Notes: generated by a model from the letters alone, not told the origin. A stretch of 64,000 bases of DNA from CAZUMH01 sp964621645 (GCA_964621645.1 CAZUMH010000002.1:26606-90605), one strand, 5' to 3'; numbered from the stretch's first letter, positions 44,789 to 54,467 are shown. Numbers and translations are program-made.

Positions 44789-46144
44789 CTGAAAGAGTTA
44801 ACAGAACATCTTGATTCATCGAGAGTCGGTGTCATCGGAGCGGCCCGCAGCGGTATAGCGGCGGCCCGGCTCCTTCACAGTAAAGGCGCCAAGGTGCTGC
44901 TCAGTGAAAAAGCAGAGCATCCGGACAACCTCTCTCAGCTTCTAACTCTTAAAAAAAGCGGTGTCGCCGTTGAACTGGGTGGCCATTCCCGGGAGCTGCT
45001 GGCCTGCGATTTTCTGGTGGTCAGTCCAGGGGTGCCCGTTACTGCCGAAATCCTCGCTCTGGCCAGAGAGAAAGACATACGGATCCTGGCCGAGATAGAG
45101 GTAGCCTCCTGGTTCTGCCAGGCTCCCATTGTCGCAGTCACCGGGTCAAACGGGAAGTCCACCACCTGTGCTCTTCTGGGAGAAATATTTAAAAAGGCAG
45201 GATTCAGGACGATCGTGGCGGGCAATATCGGAAATCCCTTCAGTGATCTGACGGAAAGTATCGGGCCCGAGGGAGTGGTAGTACTGGAAGTGAGCAGTTT
45301 TCAGCTGGAAACGGTGCTGGATTTCCATCCGAAGGTTTCTGTAATTCTTAATCTTACGCCGGATCACCTGGATCGACACGGTGACATGCGTTCCTATGGC
45401 GAGCTTAAAGCGCGCATCTTTGGCAAGCAGCGAGACGATGATGTTATTATTTGTCACGGCACGGATCCACTCCTGCAGGAGCTGGTCGGTTCAGCCCGGG
45501 CCCGGGTCTGGCATCTTGGTGCCGACAGGGGTAATGACTGCGGTTTTGTGAGGGATCAAAAACTGATCCTGCGACGCGGCGGAATGGAACAGGAGATTCT
45601 TCCCTGTTCAGAGATGCGTTTGCGGGGAGAACATAATTGGCTTAACGGACTCGCTGCCTCAATGGCGGCCTCGGTGATGAAGGTAGAATTATCTGGGATC
45701 ACGACGGCCTTGAAGGATTTCGCCGGTCTGCCGCACCGGATGGAGCCGGTGCGGGTGCTTCGGGGCGTTGAGTGGATCAATGATTCCAAGGCTACCAATG
45801 TTGATTCGGTCTGGTATGCGTTGGGCGGATTCGACCAGTCCATTATTCTTATAGCCGGTGGCAGGGACAAGGATTCTGATTTCACGTTGCTGCGCACCCG
45901 AGTGCAGGAAAAAGTGAAGCACATCATCCTTATCGGTGAAGCGGCCGAAAAGATCAAAGCGGCCCTTGAGGGGGCGACGATGATACATATGGCCGGATCT
46001 CTGGAAGAGGCGGTCTCTCTGGCGGAAGGTCTGGCCCAGAGCGGCGATGTCGTCCTGCTTTCGCCGGCCTGCGCCTCATTCGATATGTTCCATAATTTTG
46101 AAAACCGGGGAGAACGATTCAAGCAACTGGTACGGGAGCTGTAA
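44789..46144 (+). CDS. murD: UDP-N-acetylmuramoylalanine--D-glutamate ligase MurD, apparent CTG start
   Basis: 451 residues if read from CTG at 44789. The first ATG/GTG/TTG in frame (GTG 44894) would cut off the nucleotide-binding loop RVGVIGAARSGIAAARLL, which every MurD needs. CTG 44789 has GGGAGG (44778-44783) five bases upstream, right after the mraY stop, and gives a normal N-terminus (KELTEHLDSS). So CTG is probably the real start. Other motifs: VTGSNGKSTTCALLGE, NLTPDHLDRHG, NDSKATNVDS and the C-terminal LSPACASFDMF. It adds D-glutamate to UDP-MurNAc-L-Ala. ftsW starts directly after the stop. Confidence 0.93.
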   Translation: MKELTEHLDSSRVGVIGAARSGIAAARLLHSKGAKVLLSEKAEHPDNLSQLLTLKKSGVAVELGGHSRELLACDFLVVSPGVPVTAEILALAREKDIRILAEIEVASWFCQAPIVAVTGSNGKSTTCALLGEIFKKAGFRTIVAGNIGNPFSDLTESIGPEGVVVLEVSSFQLETVLDFHPKVSVILNLTPDHLDRHGDMRSYGELKARIFGKQRDDDVIICHGTDPLLQELVGSARARVWHLGADRGNDCGFVRDQKLILRRGGMEQEILPCSEMRLRGEHNWLNGLAASMAASVMKVELSGITTALKDFAGLPHRMEPVRVLRGVEWINDSKATNVDSVWYALGGFDQSIILIAGGRDKDSDFTLLRTRVQEKVKHIILIGEAAEKIKAALEGATMIHMAGSLEEAVSLAEGLAQSGDVVLLSPACASFDMFHNFENRGERFKQLVREL

Positions 46145-47302
46145 ATGCATCCTGAAGAGACACAGCGTTCCGACATGATTTTGCTGACGGCCGTAGCAGT
46201 GCTGGTTATCATCGGACTATTGATGATATACAGTGCCAGCTCATTTCGGGCGGAAGAGAAATACGGTGATGCCAATATATTTCTTTTTCAGCATCTGGTG
46301 CGGGTGTTCATCGGATTGGTTATCATGCTGGTGGCTTCAAAGATCGATTACCACCGCTACCGCTGGATTACACCATTCCTTTTTCTGGGACTGACAGCGT
46401 TTCTGGTGCTGGTGCTGTTTGAGGACAAGATCAACGGCAGCCGCCGGGCTCTTACCCTTATGGGCAAGGATTTTCAGCCTTCCGAATTTATGAAGCTGAC
46501 GGTCATTCTCTATCTGGCAGCCGTATTCGGCAAAAAGTGGAACAAGCAGGATCTGCCGGAAGACAATGTCATGGTGCATTATACCATTGTTCTGCTGGTA
46601 GTGGGACTCATCTTCCTGGAACCAGACCTGGGGACGGCCCTGGTAATCTTTTCGGTTGCTCTGGTGATGTTCTTTATTGGAGGTGTCACCTGGAGGACAA
46701 TAGGCCGTATGGGTGTAATACTGATTCCGATTGTCATAGTCGGTCTCTCCATTTTCAGTTATCAGCTTAAACGGCTGACAGATTTCCTTGAATCCGTCCT
46801 CGGTTCAGGAGAGATGAGCTACCAGGTCAAGCAGTCGATTATCGGTTTGGCCCAGGGCGGATTAACCGGCCAGGGATACGGGGCCGGGAGACAGAAACTG
46901 TTCTTCCTGCCGGAACCTTTTTCGGATTTTATCTTGGCCAGCCTGGGTGAAGAGATGGGGCTGCTGGGGATAACACTGGTTTTCGTGCTGATGACAATTA
47001 TTCTCTGGAGGGGTTTGAAGATCGCCCGGAACGCTCCGGACAGGTATGGCAGTCTTATCGCAGGAGGCATTACCTCGCTGATAATGATCAACGGTCTGAT
47101 AAATGCCGGGGTGGTGGTAAATCTTCTGCCCACTACGGGACTGCCCTTCCCTTTCCTCAGTTATGGCGGATCCTCCCTGCTGGTGCTGCTGGTAGGGGTG
47201 GGAATTATGCTCAATATATCCAAACAACGGCCGGTATCTCTGAAAAGCTTTACACGGCGGCGAGCCCAGGACTGGCAGTCAGCCGGGAGAGCAAATAGAT
47301 GA
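46145..47302 (+). CDS. ftsW: Peptidoglycan glycosyltransferase FtsW
   Basis: 385 residues of the SEDS family, about ten membrane segments. Motifs: MIYSASSFRAEEKYG, MGKDFQPSEFMKL, FLEPDLGTALVI and the signature PFLSYGGSSLL. It polymerises septal glycan strands together with FtsI. The start follows the murD stop directly and the end overlaps murG by four bases. Confidence 0.96.
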   Translation: MHPEETQRSDMILLTAVAVLVIIGLLMIYSASSFRAEEKYGDANIFLFQHLVRVFIGLVIMLVASKIDYHRYRWITPFLFLGLTAFLVLVLFEDKINGSRRALTLMGKDFQPSEFMKLTVILYLAAVFGKKWNKQDLPEDNVMVHYTIVLLVVGLIFLEPDLGTALVIFSVALVMFFIGGVTWRTIGRMGVILIPIVIVGLSIFSYQLKRLTDFLESVLGSGEMSYQVKQSIIGLAQGGLTGQGYGAGRQKLFFLPEPFSDFILASLGEEMGLLGITLVFVLMTIILWRGLKIARNAPDRYGSLIAGGITSLIMINGLINAGVVVNLLPTTGLPFPFLSYGGSSLLVLLVGVGIMLNISKQRPVSLKSFTRRRAQDWQSAGRANR

Positions 47303-48396
47303 AGATTCTGCTGACAGGCGGAGGCACCGGAGGGCATCTCTATCCCGGGTTGGCCGTTCTTGATGAATTGATGGATCGTACCGCCTGTGAGGTCCTCTTT
47401 GTCGGAACCCGGAGGGGTCTGGAAGCGAAGATAATTCCTGAAAAAGGAATCGATTTTAAGACCGTCTGGATCAGCGGCCTGCGGCGGAGACGAATTGCGG
47501 CTAATATTCTTTTTCCTGCAAAAATGGTTGTTTCACTGATACAGTCACTATGGATCATCAAACGTTTTAAGCCCGGTCTGGTTATCGGTACCGGCGGCTA
47601 TGTCACCTGGCCGGTGCTGAGTGCCGCCGTCCTTCTGGGTAAAAGAAGGATGTTGCTGGAACAGAACCGTAAACCGGGACTAGTCACCCGGATATTGGCA
47701 CCACTAGTGCACCGGGTATTTCTCAGCTTCAGTGAGTCCCAGAAACATTTTTTACGAAAGAGAAACCTGGTTGTCTGTGGGAATCCTGTACGGTCCAGCT
47801 TACAGCGGGGCGACAGAAAGGAAGCCGCCGCCTGGTTCGGAATGGATCCATCCCGGCAAACAGTGCTGGTCTTCGGCGGCAGCCAGGGAGCATGGGGCAT
47901 TAATCAATTAGTGACCGCGATGATTCCGGAATTTCTCAATAATACCGAGGCTCAAATGCTCTGGGCGACCGGTCCACGCTGGTATGAGGGAATCAAGGTG
48001 ATGGCCGATTCTTCCGGTCCCAGGATCACCGTCCGGCCTTACCTGGAACGGATGGATCTGGCCTACGGTCTCTCTCATCTGGTCGTCTGCCGTTCCGGAG
48101 CGACAAGTGTGGCCGAGATTGCCGTTCTGGGGCTGCCGACTCTTTTTATCCCGTTTCCCGCCGCGGCAGGGGGACACCAGAAAGAAAACGCCCGCACTCT
48201 CGTCGATGCGGGAGCGGCGCGCCTGGCGCTGGAGAAAGAAACGAGCCCAGGCCGGCTCCTTGACATGATCCGGGAACTTCTGCAAAACGGAGAAATGAGA
48301 GAAGCGATGAGTCGGGCTGTCAAAAGATTTGCTAAACCAGGCGCGGCGGCATGCATCGCAGATGAAATTATTACCGTGGTAAAAGAAGGAGAATAA
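47299..48396 (+). CDS. murG: UDP-GlcNAc:lipid I N-acetylglucosaminyltransferase MurG
   Basis: 365 residues, GT-B fold, peripheral to the inner membrane. Motifs: LTGGGTGGHLYPGLAVL at the start, GTGGYVTWP, LEQNRKPGLV, GGSQGAWGINQ and CRSGATSVAEIAVLGLPTLFIPFP. It converts lipid I to lipid II. The ATGA overlap with ftsW supports the start. The next gene is an unexpected receiver protein that follows after one base. Confidence 0.97.
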   Translation: MKILLTGGGTGGHLYPGLAVLDELMDRTACEVLFVGTRRGLEAKIIPEKGIDFKTVWISGLRRRRIAANILFPAKMVVSLIQSLWIIKRFKPGLVIGTGGYVTWPVLSAAVLLGKRRMLLEQNRKPGLVTRILAPLVHRVFLSFSESQKHFLRKRNLVVCGNPVRSSLQRGDRKEAAAWFGMDPSRQTVLVFGGSQGAWGINQLVTAMIPEFLNNTEAQMLWATGPRWYEGIKVMADSSGPRITVRPYLERMDLAYGLSHLVVCRSGATSVAEIAVLGLPTLFIPFPAAAGGHQKENARTLVDAGAARLALEKETSPGRLLDMIRELLQNGEMREAMSRAVKRFAKPGAAACIADEIITVVKEGE

Positions 48397-48397
48397 T

Positions 48398-48778
48398 TTG
48401 AGCAACTCCGCATCAAACAGAAAACCAACGGTCCTTATAGCAGAGAAAGACCATATCGTGGCACTCGATCTGAAATCCATATTACAGAAATGGGGATTTG
48501 AAGAGGCTGTTCTGGCTACCTCTTTGGATAATCTTTTTCAGCGGGCGAGGGAATCCTATGATCTGGTTATTCTGGACCAGAATTGCAGGGACGGTTCGGA
48601 TTGGCTGCCTCTCGTAAGCCGCCTTTTCGGGAAATATCGTTCCGTTGTGGTATTCCTTTCAGATTTTCTGATTGACAATCTGCCCGACACTCTGAAGGAA
48701 GAGCGGAGCTTTCATTTTTTACGTAAACCGTTTAATTACATTGAACTTGAACATATCGTGTGCGGCGCCATCAGGTGA
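48398..48778 (+). CDS. Receiver-domain (CheY-like) protein inserted between murG and murC
   Basis: 126 residues from TTG 48398, with AAGGAG seven bases upstream. It is a single receiver: VLIAEKDHIVALDLKSIL (only one acidic residue where a pair is usual), the phospho-acceptor Asp in YDLVILDQNCRDGSDW, Ser in VVFLSD and the conserved Lys in FLRKPFN. No output domain or partner kinase is seen. It sits one base after murG and eight before murC, so it is co-expressed with the wall genes. A role in tuning division or wall synthesis is plausible but unproved. The TTG start should give low expression. Confidence 0.85.
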   Translation: MSNSASNRKPTVLIAEKDHIVALDLKSILQKWGFEEAVLATSLDNLFQRARESYDLVILDQNCRDGSDWLPLVSRLFGKYRSVVVFLSDFLIDNLPDTLKEERSFHFLRKPFNYIELEHIVCGAIR

Positions 48779-48785
48779 GGAGATC

Positions 48786-50189
48786 ATGACGGGAAGCAAG
48801 AAAAAAAGCGCTTCGGATCTGCTGGGCAGAACCAACCGGGTACACATGGTCGGTATCGGCGGTATCGGAATGAGCGGTATTGCCGAGGTATTGCTGACCC
48901 TGGGGTTCACGGTGAGCGGTTCAGACAGAAGAATTTCCGCCATTACCGATCGTCTGCAAACACTCGGCGCGACGATCTATCAGGGGCATCGAGCCGCTCA
49001 AGTTGAAGGAGCCGATGTCGTGGTAATATCTTCAGCCATTGATAATACGAACCGGGAGGTACAGGAGGCCCGGGAGCAGAAGATCCCTATTATCAGGCGG
49101 GCTGAGATGCTGGCCGAGCTTATGCGGATGAAATACGGAGTAGCGGTGGCGGGAACTCATGGAAAGACGACCACCAGTTCCATGATCGGACACGTCATGC
49201 AGGAAGGAGAACTCGATCCGACTTTGATCATCGGCGGCCAGCTGCGCAGTCTAAGCAGTAACGCCAAGCTCGGCAGCAGCAGGTATATGGTAGTGGAGGC
49301 GGATGAATATGACCGCAGCTTCCTGGAGCTTTCCCCCTCCCTGGCTGTTATCACCAATATTGAAACTGAACATCTGGATTGTTACCGTGATCTTGATGAG
49401 ATTAAAGAGGCATTTGTTACCTTCGCCAACAAGGTTCCTTTTTACGGGGCCGTCTTTATCTGTCTGGACGAACCGGCTCTACAGGAAATCATTCCGCAGC
49501 TGAAACGACGCATTGTGACCTACGGAATGACACCTCAGGCCGAGGTGCGCGGTGAGGATATTACCTACACCGAAGGAGAGACCAGGTTCACTGTTATCAA
49601 AGGGGACAGTATTCTGGGAGAGATACGACTGCATCTGCCGGGCAGACACAATGTCAAGAACAGTCTGGCTGCGGTTGCCGTGGGGCTGGAGCTCGAGATA
49701 CCGTTTACCGCCGTCAAGAAAGCATTGGAAGATTTCAGCGGGGTTCATCGTCGCTTTGAGATCAAGGCGGTCCTGGGTGATGTGATGATCGTGGATGACT
49801 ATGCTCATCACCCGACGGAGATTAAGGCAACGTTACGGGGAGCCCGGGAAGGGTGGCAGCGCCGGGTTGTGGTAATATTCCAGCCTCATCTTTATTCCCG
49901 TACTAAGGAGTTCCATCTGGATTTCGGCCGATCATTCTTCGATGCTGACGTGCTCATCGTCACTGATATATATCCGGCCAGGGAAAAACCCATTGAAGGC
50001 GTCAGCGGTGGTCTGGTCGCGGATGCAGCAAGATCTCTCGGCCACCGTCAGGTGCTCTATATCCCTAAAAAAGAAGATGTGGCGGTCCGATTGAAACGAA
50101 TGGTTCAGCCCGGTGATCTGGTGATCACTCTGGGGGCAGGAGATGTCTATAAAGTTGGTGAGGAACTGATCGATTTAATGGATCGATGA
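48786..50189 (+). CDS. murC: UDP-N-acetylmuramate--L-alanine ligase MurC
   Basis: 467 residues from ATG 48786, preceded by GAGGAG; the frame is open from 48741 but those codons lie inside the receiver gene. Motifs: VGIGGIGMSGIAEVL, VAGTHGKTTTSSMIG, EADEYDRSFLELSP, DDYAHHPTEIKATL and FQPHLYSRTK. It adds the first L-alanine of the stem peptide. The stop overlaps the murB start. Confidence 0.97.
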   Translation: MTGSKKKSASDLLGRTNRVHMVGIGGIGMSGIAEVLLTLGFTVSGSDRRISAITDRLQTLGATIYQGHRAAQVEGADVVVISSAIDNTNREVQEAREQKIPIIRRAEMLAELMRMKYGVAVAGTHGKTTTSSMIGHVMQEGELDPTLIIGGQLRSLSSNAKLGSSRYMVVEADEYDRSFLELSPSLAVITNIETEHLDCYRDLDEIKEAFVTFANKVPFYGAVFICLDEPALQEIIPQLKRRIVTYGMTPQAEVRGEDITYTEGETRFTVIKGDSILGEIRLHLPGRHNVKNSLAAVAVGLELEIPFTAVKKALEDFSGVHRRFEIKAVLGDVMIVDDYAHHPTEIKATLRGAREGWQRRVVVIFQPHLYSRTKEFHLDFGRSFFDADVLIVTDIYPAREKPIEGVSGGLVADAARSLGHRQVLYIPKKEDVAVRLKRMVQPGDLVITLGAGDVYKVGEELIDLMDR

Positions 50190-51106
50190 TGGAAAGAACA
50201 GAGCAACAATTACAGCGTTTACGGCAGGTCTTTCGGGGTAAAATACTCCTGGATGAAGGGCTGGCCAGTCATACGACCTTCCGGATCGGAGGATCGACGG
50301 ATTTTTACGTCTATCCCAAGGATTTGGAAGATCTGACGGCGGTAAGTGATTTTTGCGCCAGGGAAGGGATGAAACGATTCATCATCGGCAACGGATCGAA
50401 CATTCTTTTTTCCGATGAAGGGTTCCGGGGTCTGGTAGTGGATTTATCCAGCACCTTCACCCACATTAAAAGCCGGGAAAATCACGTTACCGTCGGCGCG
50501 GGGGTTCCTCTGGCAAAAGTATTGAAATACTGCATTGAGAGGGGATTCAAAGGTCTGGAGTGGTGCGCCGGAATCCCCGGGCTGATGGGGGGCGCTGTCC
50601 GCACCAATGCAGGGGCACAGGGAAGTGAGATTGGTGAGGTTCTGGAAAGTTGCCGCATCCTGGATTCTCTCAACACCCTGGAACGGAAATCAAGAGAGCA
50701 GATGAATTTTTCCTACAGAAACGTGAATCTGCCTTCGGATGTGGTGATAGTGGAATGCATTTTGAGTCTGGGAGAAGGAAATCCGGCGGAAATGGAACGG
50801 CTGAGTCAGGCTTTTCTGAAACAGCGGAAAGAGAAACAGCCCCTCTCTTTGCCCAGTGCCGGGTCGGTGTTCAAGAATCCTCCGGGAGTGGCGGCCGGCA
50901 AACTGATCGAAGACAGCGGCTGCAAGGGACTGCGTATCGGAGATGCCGAAGTCTCCAGAAAACACGCCAATTTTATCGTCAATTGCGGCCGGGCCAGCGC
51001 CATGGATGTCCGCCGTTTGATCGATGAGGTACGAGAAAGGGTCGACAGCCGCTTCGGAGTGAAGCTGGAAACGGAGATTCATCTGGAAGGATTTCGCAAT
51101 GAATAG
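50186..51106 (+). CDS. murB: UDP-N-acetylenolpyruvoylglucosamine reductase MurB
   Basis: 306 residues. Motifs: TTFRIGGSTDFYVYP, IIGNGSNILFSDEGFRG, GLEWCAGIPGLMGGAVRTNAG (FAD binding), FSYRNVNLP and PSAGSVFKNPPG with the catalytic Ser. It reduces UDP-GlcNAc-enolpyruvate to UDP-MurNAc with NADPH. In many bacteria ddl would follow; here ftsQ follows directly with an eight-base overlap. The ATG at 50189 is an equally possible start. Confidence 0.96.
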   Translation: MMERTEQQLQRLRQVFRGKILLDEGLASHTTFRIGGSTDFYVYPKDLEDLTAVSDFCAREGMKRFIIGNGSNILFSDEGFRGLVVDLSSTFTHIKSRENHVTVGAGVPLAKVLKYCIERGFKGLEWCAGIPGLMGGAVRTNAGAQGSEIGEVLESCRILDSLNTLERKSREQMNFSYRNVNLPSDVVIVECILSLGEGNPAEMERLSQAFLKQRKEKQPLSLPSAGSVFKNPPGVAAGKLIEDSGCKGLRIGDAEVSRKHANFIVNCGRASAMDVRRLIDEVRERVDSRFGVKLETEIHLEGFRNE

Positions 51107-51860
51107 AGCCCTGAAAACCGGCAGAATTTTGGCAGTTAATTTCCTGATGATACTCTTGGCAGGATCCATTGTGTTGATTCTGCGCAGCTATGTTGACTGG
51201 CTGCCCAGCAGCGACAGCCTGCTGTTAAGTGAAACTGTGGTAAAAGGGAATGATCTAGTCCCAAGGGAAGAGATTATCAAACAGGCGGGATTGCAGGGAG
51301 AAAAACAGCTGAACAGGATCGATCTAAGAAAAGTGACCATGCTTATCCAAACCCATCCGTATATCGAAGCGGCACGGGTGAGGAAATCCTATCCCCACAA
51401 GCTTTTGATCGATGTCATCGAGAAAAAACCAATCGTGCTGATCAACGTTGAAGGCGATTTATACAGTATGGACAGAGATGGCCTGATCCTGCCTTCTCAG
51501 CCGAACCGTACCTATAATCTGCCCGTTCTTACCGGTGATTTCAAGGGAGGGGTCACGGTGGGCACTCAGGCCAGCGGGCCCCTGTTGGAAAAGGGGCTGA
51601 GCCTGGTGCGAACACTGCTGGAGTGCCGGCCGGGTCTCTATGAACAGATATCTGAAATTGTTCTGGGGCCGTTTGATGAACTTAAGCTGTATACCCAGAG
51701 GGGAGCCGTGCCTGTATTTTTCGGCAGTGGTGAGGTGGAATACAAGGCCCGCTGTCTCGAGGCCGCTTTGAGCCGTCTCGACAGAGAAGGAAAATTGAAA
51801 GAGACGAAATATATCGATCTGCGTTTCTATCGTCAAGTCATCATAGGAAAAAGGACATAG
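51099..51860 (+). CDS. ftsQ: Cell division protein FtsQ/DivIB
   Basis: 253 residues: short cytoplasmic start, one membrane helix (about 8-27, ILAVNFLMILLAGSIVLILR), then a POTRA domain (about 45-115, LSETVVKGNDLVPREEIIKQAG...) and the FtsQ beta domain (ending in KYIDLRFYRQVIIG). It links early and late division proteins through FtsB/FtsL. The start lies inside murB and ftsA begins four bases after the stop. Confidence 0.92.
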   Translation: MNRALKTGRILAVNFLMILLAGSIVLILRSYVDWLPSSDSLLLSETVVKGNDLVPREEIIKQAGLQGEKQLNRIDLRKVTMLIQTHPYIEAARVRKSYPHKLLIDVIEKKPIVLINVEGDLYSMDRDGLILPSQPNRTYNLPVLTGDFKGGVTVGTQASGPLLEKGLSLVRTLLECRPGLYEQISEIVLGPFDELKLYTQRGAVPVFFGSGEVEYKARCLEAALSRLDREGKLKETKYIDLRFYRQVIIGKRT

Positions 51861-51864
51861 CCCT

Positions 51865-53133
51865 ATGTTTGAGACGAAAGAGAAGGTTCGTTCGGGAGGC
51901 CGGCGCATTCTGGCCGGCCTCGATATCGGCACCAGCAAGATCGGCGTCGTTATTGCCAACCAGACCGAAGACGGCAGACTCTTCATCCTGGGAGTGGGGA
52001 TGAGTCCCTCGCGGGGGTTACGCCAGGGGGTGGTCATAAATCTCGATGAAGCGGTACAATCCATTGAAAAGGCGGTGCGGGAAGCGCAATTGACAGCCGG
52101 GGTGGAAGTATCCCGGGTCATCGTCGGTATTGCGGGTGATCATATCCGCAGCGTCAACAGCCGGGGAGTCGTGGCCGTCGCCGGTCAGGATAAAGAGATC
52201 AGCGAAAATGATGTGGAACGCGTCATCGATGCCGCCAAGGCAATTGCTCTGCCGATAGACCGGGAGGTACTGCACGTGCTGCCCCAGGAGTTTATTGTGG
52301 ATAATCAAGGCGGCATCAAAAATCCGGTTGGAATTTCGGGAGTGCGCCTGGAAGCAGAAGTCCATATTGTCACCGGAGCAGTGACATCGGCTCAGAACAT
52401 CATCCGCAGCGTAACCAAGGGTGGATTGGAAGTCCAAAACCTGGTGCTGGAGCCGATCGCGTCCAGTTACGCGGTACTCGATGAAAATGAGAAGGAACTG
52501 GGGGTGGCCCTGGTGGATCTCGGCGGCGGTACCACGGACATCGCCCTCTTCCATGACGGCGCCATCCGCAACACGGCGGTCATCAGCCTGGGCGGACAGA
52601 ACGTGACCAATGATATCGCTCTGGGGCTGCGCACCCCTATCGACCAAGCGGAACAAATCAAGCGTAAGTATGGCAGCTGCCTGCCGGATGAAGCCGATCG
52701 TAACAGCAGTTTTATGGTTCCGGGCATCGGCGGCAGGCCGGAGCGGGAGGTTTCCTGTCAGCTTTTGGCATCCATCATACAACCGCGTATGGAGGAGATC
52801 TTCAGCCTGGCCGCCAAAGAAATCAAACGCTCTGAATTCGGAGATATGCTGGGTGCCGGCGTTGTCATCACCGGGGGAGGATCATTGCTGCGGAATTCAG
52901 CCGAGCTTGCTGAAGAGATCTTTGGAGTTCCGGTCAAGATCGGTGCGCCGACTATGCTCCACGGATTGATGGAGTCGGCATCCAGTCCTGTTTTCTCAAC
53001 CAGTGTGGGATTAGTCATGTACGGCCTTGAGTATGAGGGGGGTGAGCCGGCTACTTTTGAGTCGGGAGAGGCAGGACTATTTCATCGCATCGCTGCCTGG
53101 ATGCGATCCTTTGTGGAAGATTTTTTCCATTGA
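51865..53133 (+). CDS. ftsA: Cell division protein FtsA
   Basis: 422 residues of the actin/HSP70 fold. Motifs: ILAGLDIGTSKIGVVI (phosphate 1), SGVRLEAEVHIVTGA in the 1C subdomain, ALVDLGGGTTDIALF (phosphate 2) and VVITGGGSLLRN (adenosine). The C-terminus ends in an amphipathic helix (LFHRIAAWMRSFVEDFFH), the membrane-targeting sequence that ties FtsZ filaments to the membrane. ftsZ follows after 28 bases. Confidence 0.96.
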   Translation: MFETKEKVRSGGRRILAGLDIGTSKIGVVIANQTEDGRLFILGVGMSPSRGLRQGVVINLDEAVQSIEKAVREAQLTAGVEVSRVIVGIAGDHIRSVNSRGVVAVAGQDKEISENDVERVIDAAKAIALPIDREVLHVLPQEFIVDNQGGIKNPVGISGVRLEAEVHIVTGAVTSAQNIIRSVTKGGLEVQNLVLEPIASSYAVLDENEKELGVALVDLGGGTTDIALFHDGAIRNTAVISLGGQNVTNDIALGLRTPIDQAEQIKRKYGSCLPDEADRNSSFMVPGIGGRPEREVSCQLLASIIQPRMEEIFSLAAKEIKRSEFGDMLGAGVVITGGGSLLRNSAELAEEIFGVPVKIGAPTMLHGLMESASSPVFSTSVGLVMYGLEYEGGEPATFESGEAGLFHRIAAWMRSFVEDFFH

Positions 53134-53161
53134 AATAGAGTAGGCAAACAAGGAGGTCGAG

Positions 53162-54376
53162 ATGAAAGATGGTAACGGTAATAGAAATGGTGAGATGCTT
53201 TTCTTTGATTTTGTCGAACCGGGTAGGGAAGTAGCTAAAATCAGAGTCATCGGAGTCGGGGGCGCCGGGGGAAACGCCATCAATAGAATGATCGAAGACA
53301 AATTGACGGGCGTTGATTTTATTGCTATGAACACCGATCTGCAGGCTCTGGAACAGAACAAAGCTCCCTGCCGGATCCAGCTGGGCAAGAGCCTCACTCG
53401 GGGTTTAGGTGCCGGAGGAGTTCCGGAAGTGGGACGCAAGGCGATTGAAGAGAATAAGGATGTCGTCATTGAGGCCCTTTCCGAAACGGATATGGTTTTC
53501 ATCACTTGCGGTATGGGTGGCGGTACCGGTACCGGAGCGGCACCGGTGGTGGCAGAAATCGCCCGGGATCTCGGCGCTCTGACGGTGGGAATTGTTACCA
53601 AACCTTTCCAGTTTGAAGGCGCCAAACGGAACCAGAGGGCGGAACTGGGTATCCGCGACCTGAAAGAGTATGTGGATACGCTGATTACGGTGCCGAATCA
53701 GAAGCTGTTGACCCTGGTCCCGAAACAGACGCCGTTGGAGAAAGCATTCCGGGTAGCTGATGAGATCCTGCTGCATGCCACCAAGGGTATTTCGGATGTC
53801 ATCAACATTCCGGGATTGATCAATCTCGATTTCGCTGACGTCCAGACGGTGATGAGTCAGATGGGCGACGCTCTCATGGGTTCGGGCACGTCTTCAGGTG
53901 AGAACAGAGGACAGGAGGCGGCTGAACGAGCCATCACCAGTCCCATGATAGATGATGTCTCGATTGCCGGAGCACAGGGCGTGCTGGTGAACATCACCGG
54001 TGGAGAAGATCTCTGCATAAACGATATCAATGAGGCCACTTCCGTTATTTACGAGTCAGCCGGATCAGGGGCCAATATTATCTTCGGAGCAGTAATCGAT
54101 AAGACGATGAAAGAAGATGTGAGAGTTACCGTGATTGCTACCGGATTTCATAAGGACTCACATCACAAGAAAGAAAGACCTGCTATCAGTGAGAAGAAGA
54201 TCACCGCGCCGGCCGGACTCGATGAAGAAGACGATCTGCCGGTGTTGAAGAAACTGCAGACCGAGCCGCTGGAAAAGGCGTTCGGAGAGATCTTCGGACA
54301 CGACGGCGGCATGAATTTTTTAGGCGGGAACGGTGATGAGTTCGACATTCCCGCATACCTTCGCAAGCTGAAGTAA
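53162..54376 (+). CDS. ftsZ: Cell division GTPase FtsZ
   Basis: 404 residues. GTP-binding signature GGGTGTGAAPVVAEIA, N-terminal VIGVGGAGGNAINRMI, T7 loop NLDFADVQTVM. The C-terminal linker (about 325-385) is acidic and the last residues (FDIPAYLRKLK) match the conserved peptide that binds FtsA and other partners. AAGGAGG before ATG gives a strong start. It is the last gene of the dcw cluster, followed by an intrinsic terminator. Confidence 0.98.
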   Translation: MKDGNGNRNGEMLFFDFVEPGREVAKIRVIGVGGAGGNAINRMIEDKLTGVDFIAMNTDLQALEQNKAPCRIQLGKSLTRGLGAGGVPEVGRKAIEENKDVVIEALSETDMVFITCGMGGGTGTGAAPVVAEIARDLGALTVGIVTKPFQFEGAKRNQRAELGIRDLKEYVDTLITVPNQKLLTLVPKQTPLEKAFRVADEILLHATKGISDVINIPGLINLDFADVQTVMSQMGDALMGSGTSSGENRGQEAAERAITSPMIDDVSIAGAQGVLVNITGGEDLCINDINEATSVIYESAGSGANIIFGAVIDKTMKEDVRVTVIATGFHKDSHHKKERPAISEKKITAPAGLDEEDDLPVLKKLQTEPLEKAFGEIFGHDGGMNFLGGNGDEFDIPAYLRKLK

Positions 54377-54400
54377 CCTCCTCAGAGATGCCTCAGTAAC

Positions 54401-54453
54401 ATCCCCTCTCCGGTCACCGACCTCCTGGCCGGAGAGGGGATCCCCCCTTTTTT
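54401..54453 (+). terminator. Intrinsic terminator after ftsZ
   Basis: A perfect 13-bp stem, ATCCCCTCTCCGG (54401-54413) with CCGGAGAGGGGAT (54429-54441), followed by six C and six T (54448-54453). It ends the dcw transcript and faces the convergent carboxypeptidase gene. Confidence 0.88.
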
Positions 54454-54467
54454 ACCTGGGCCTGAAT

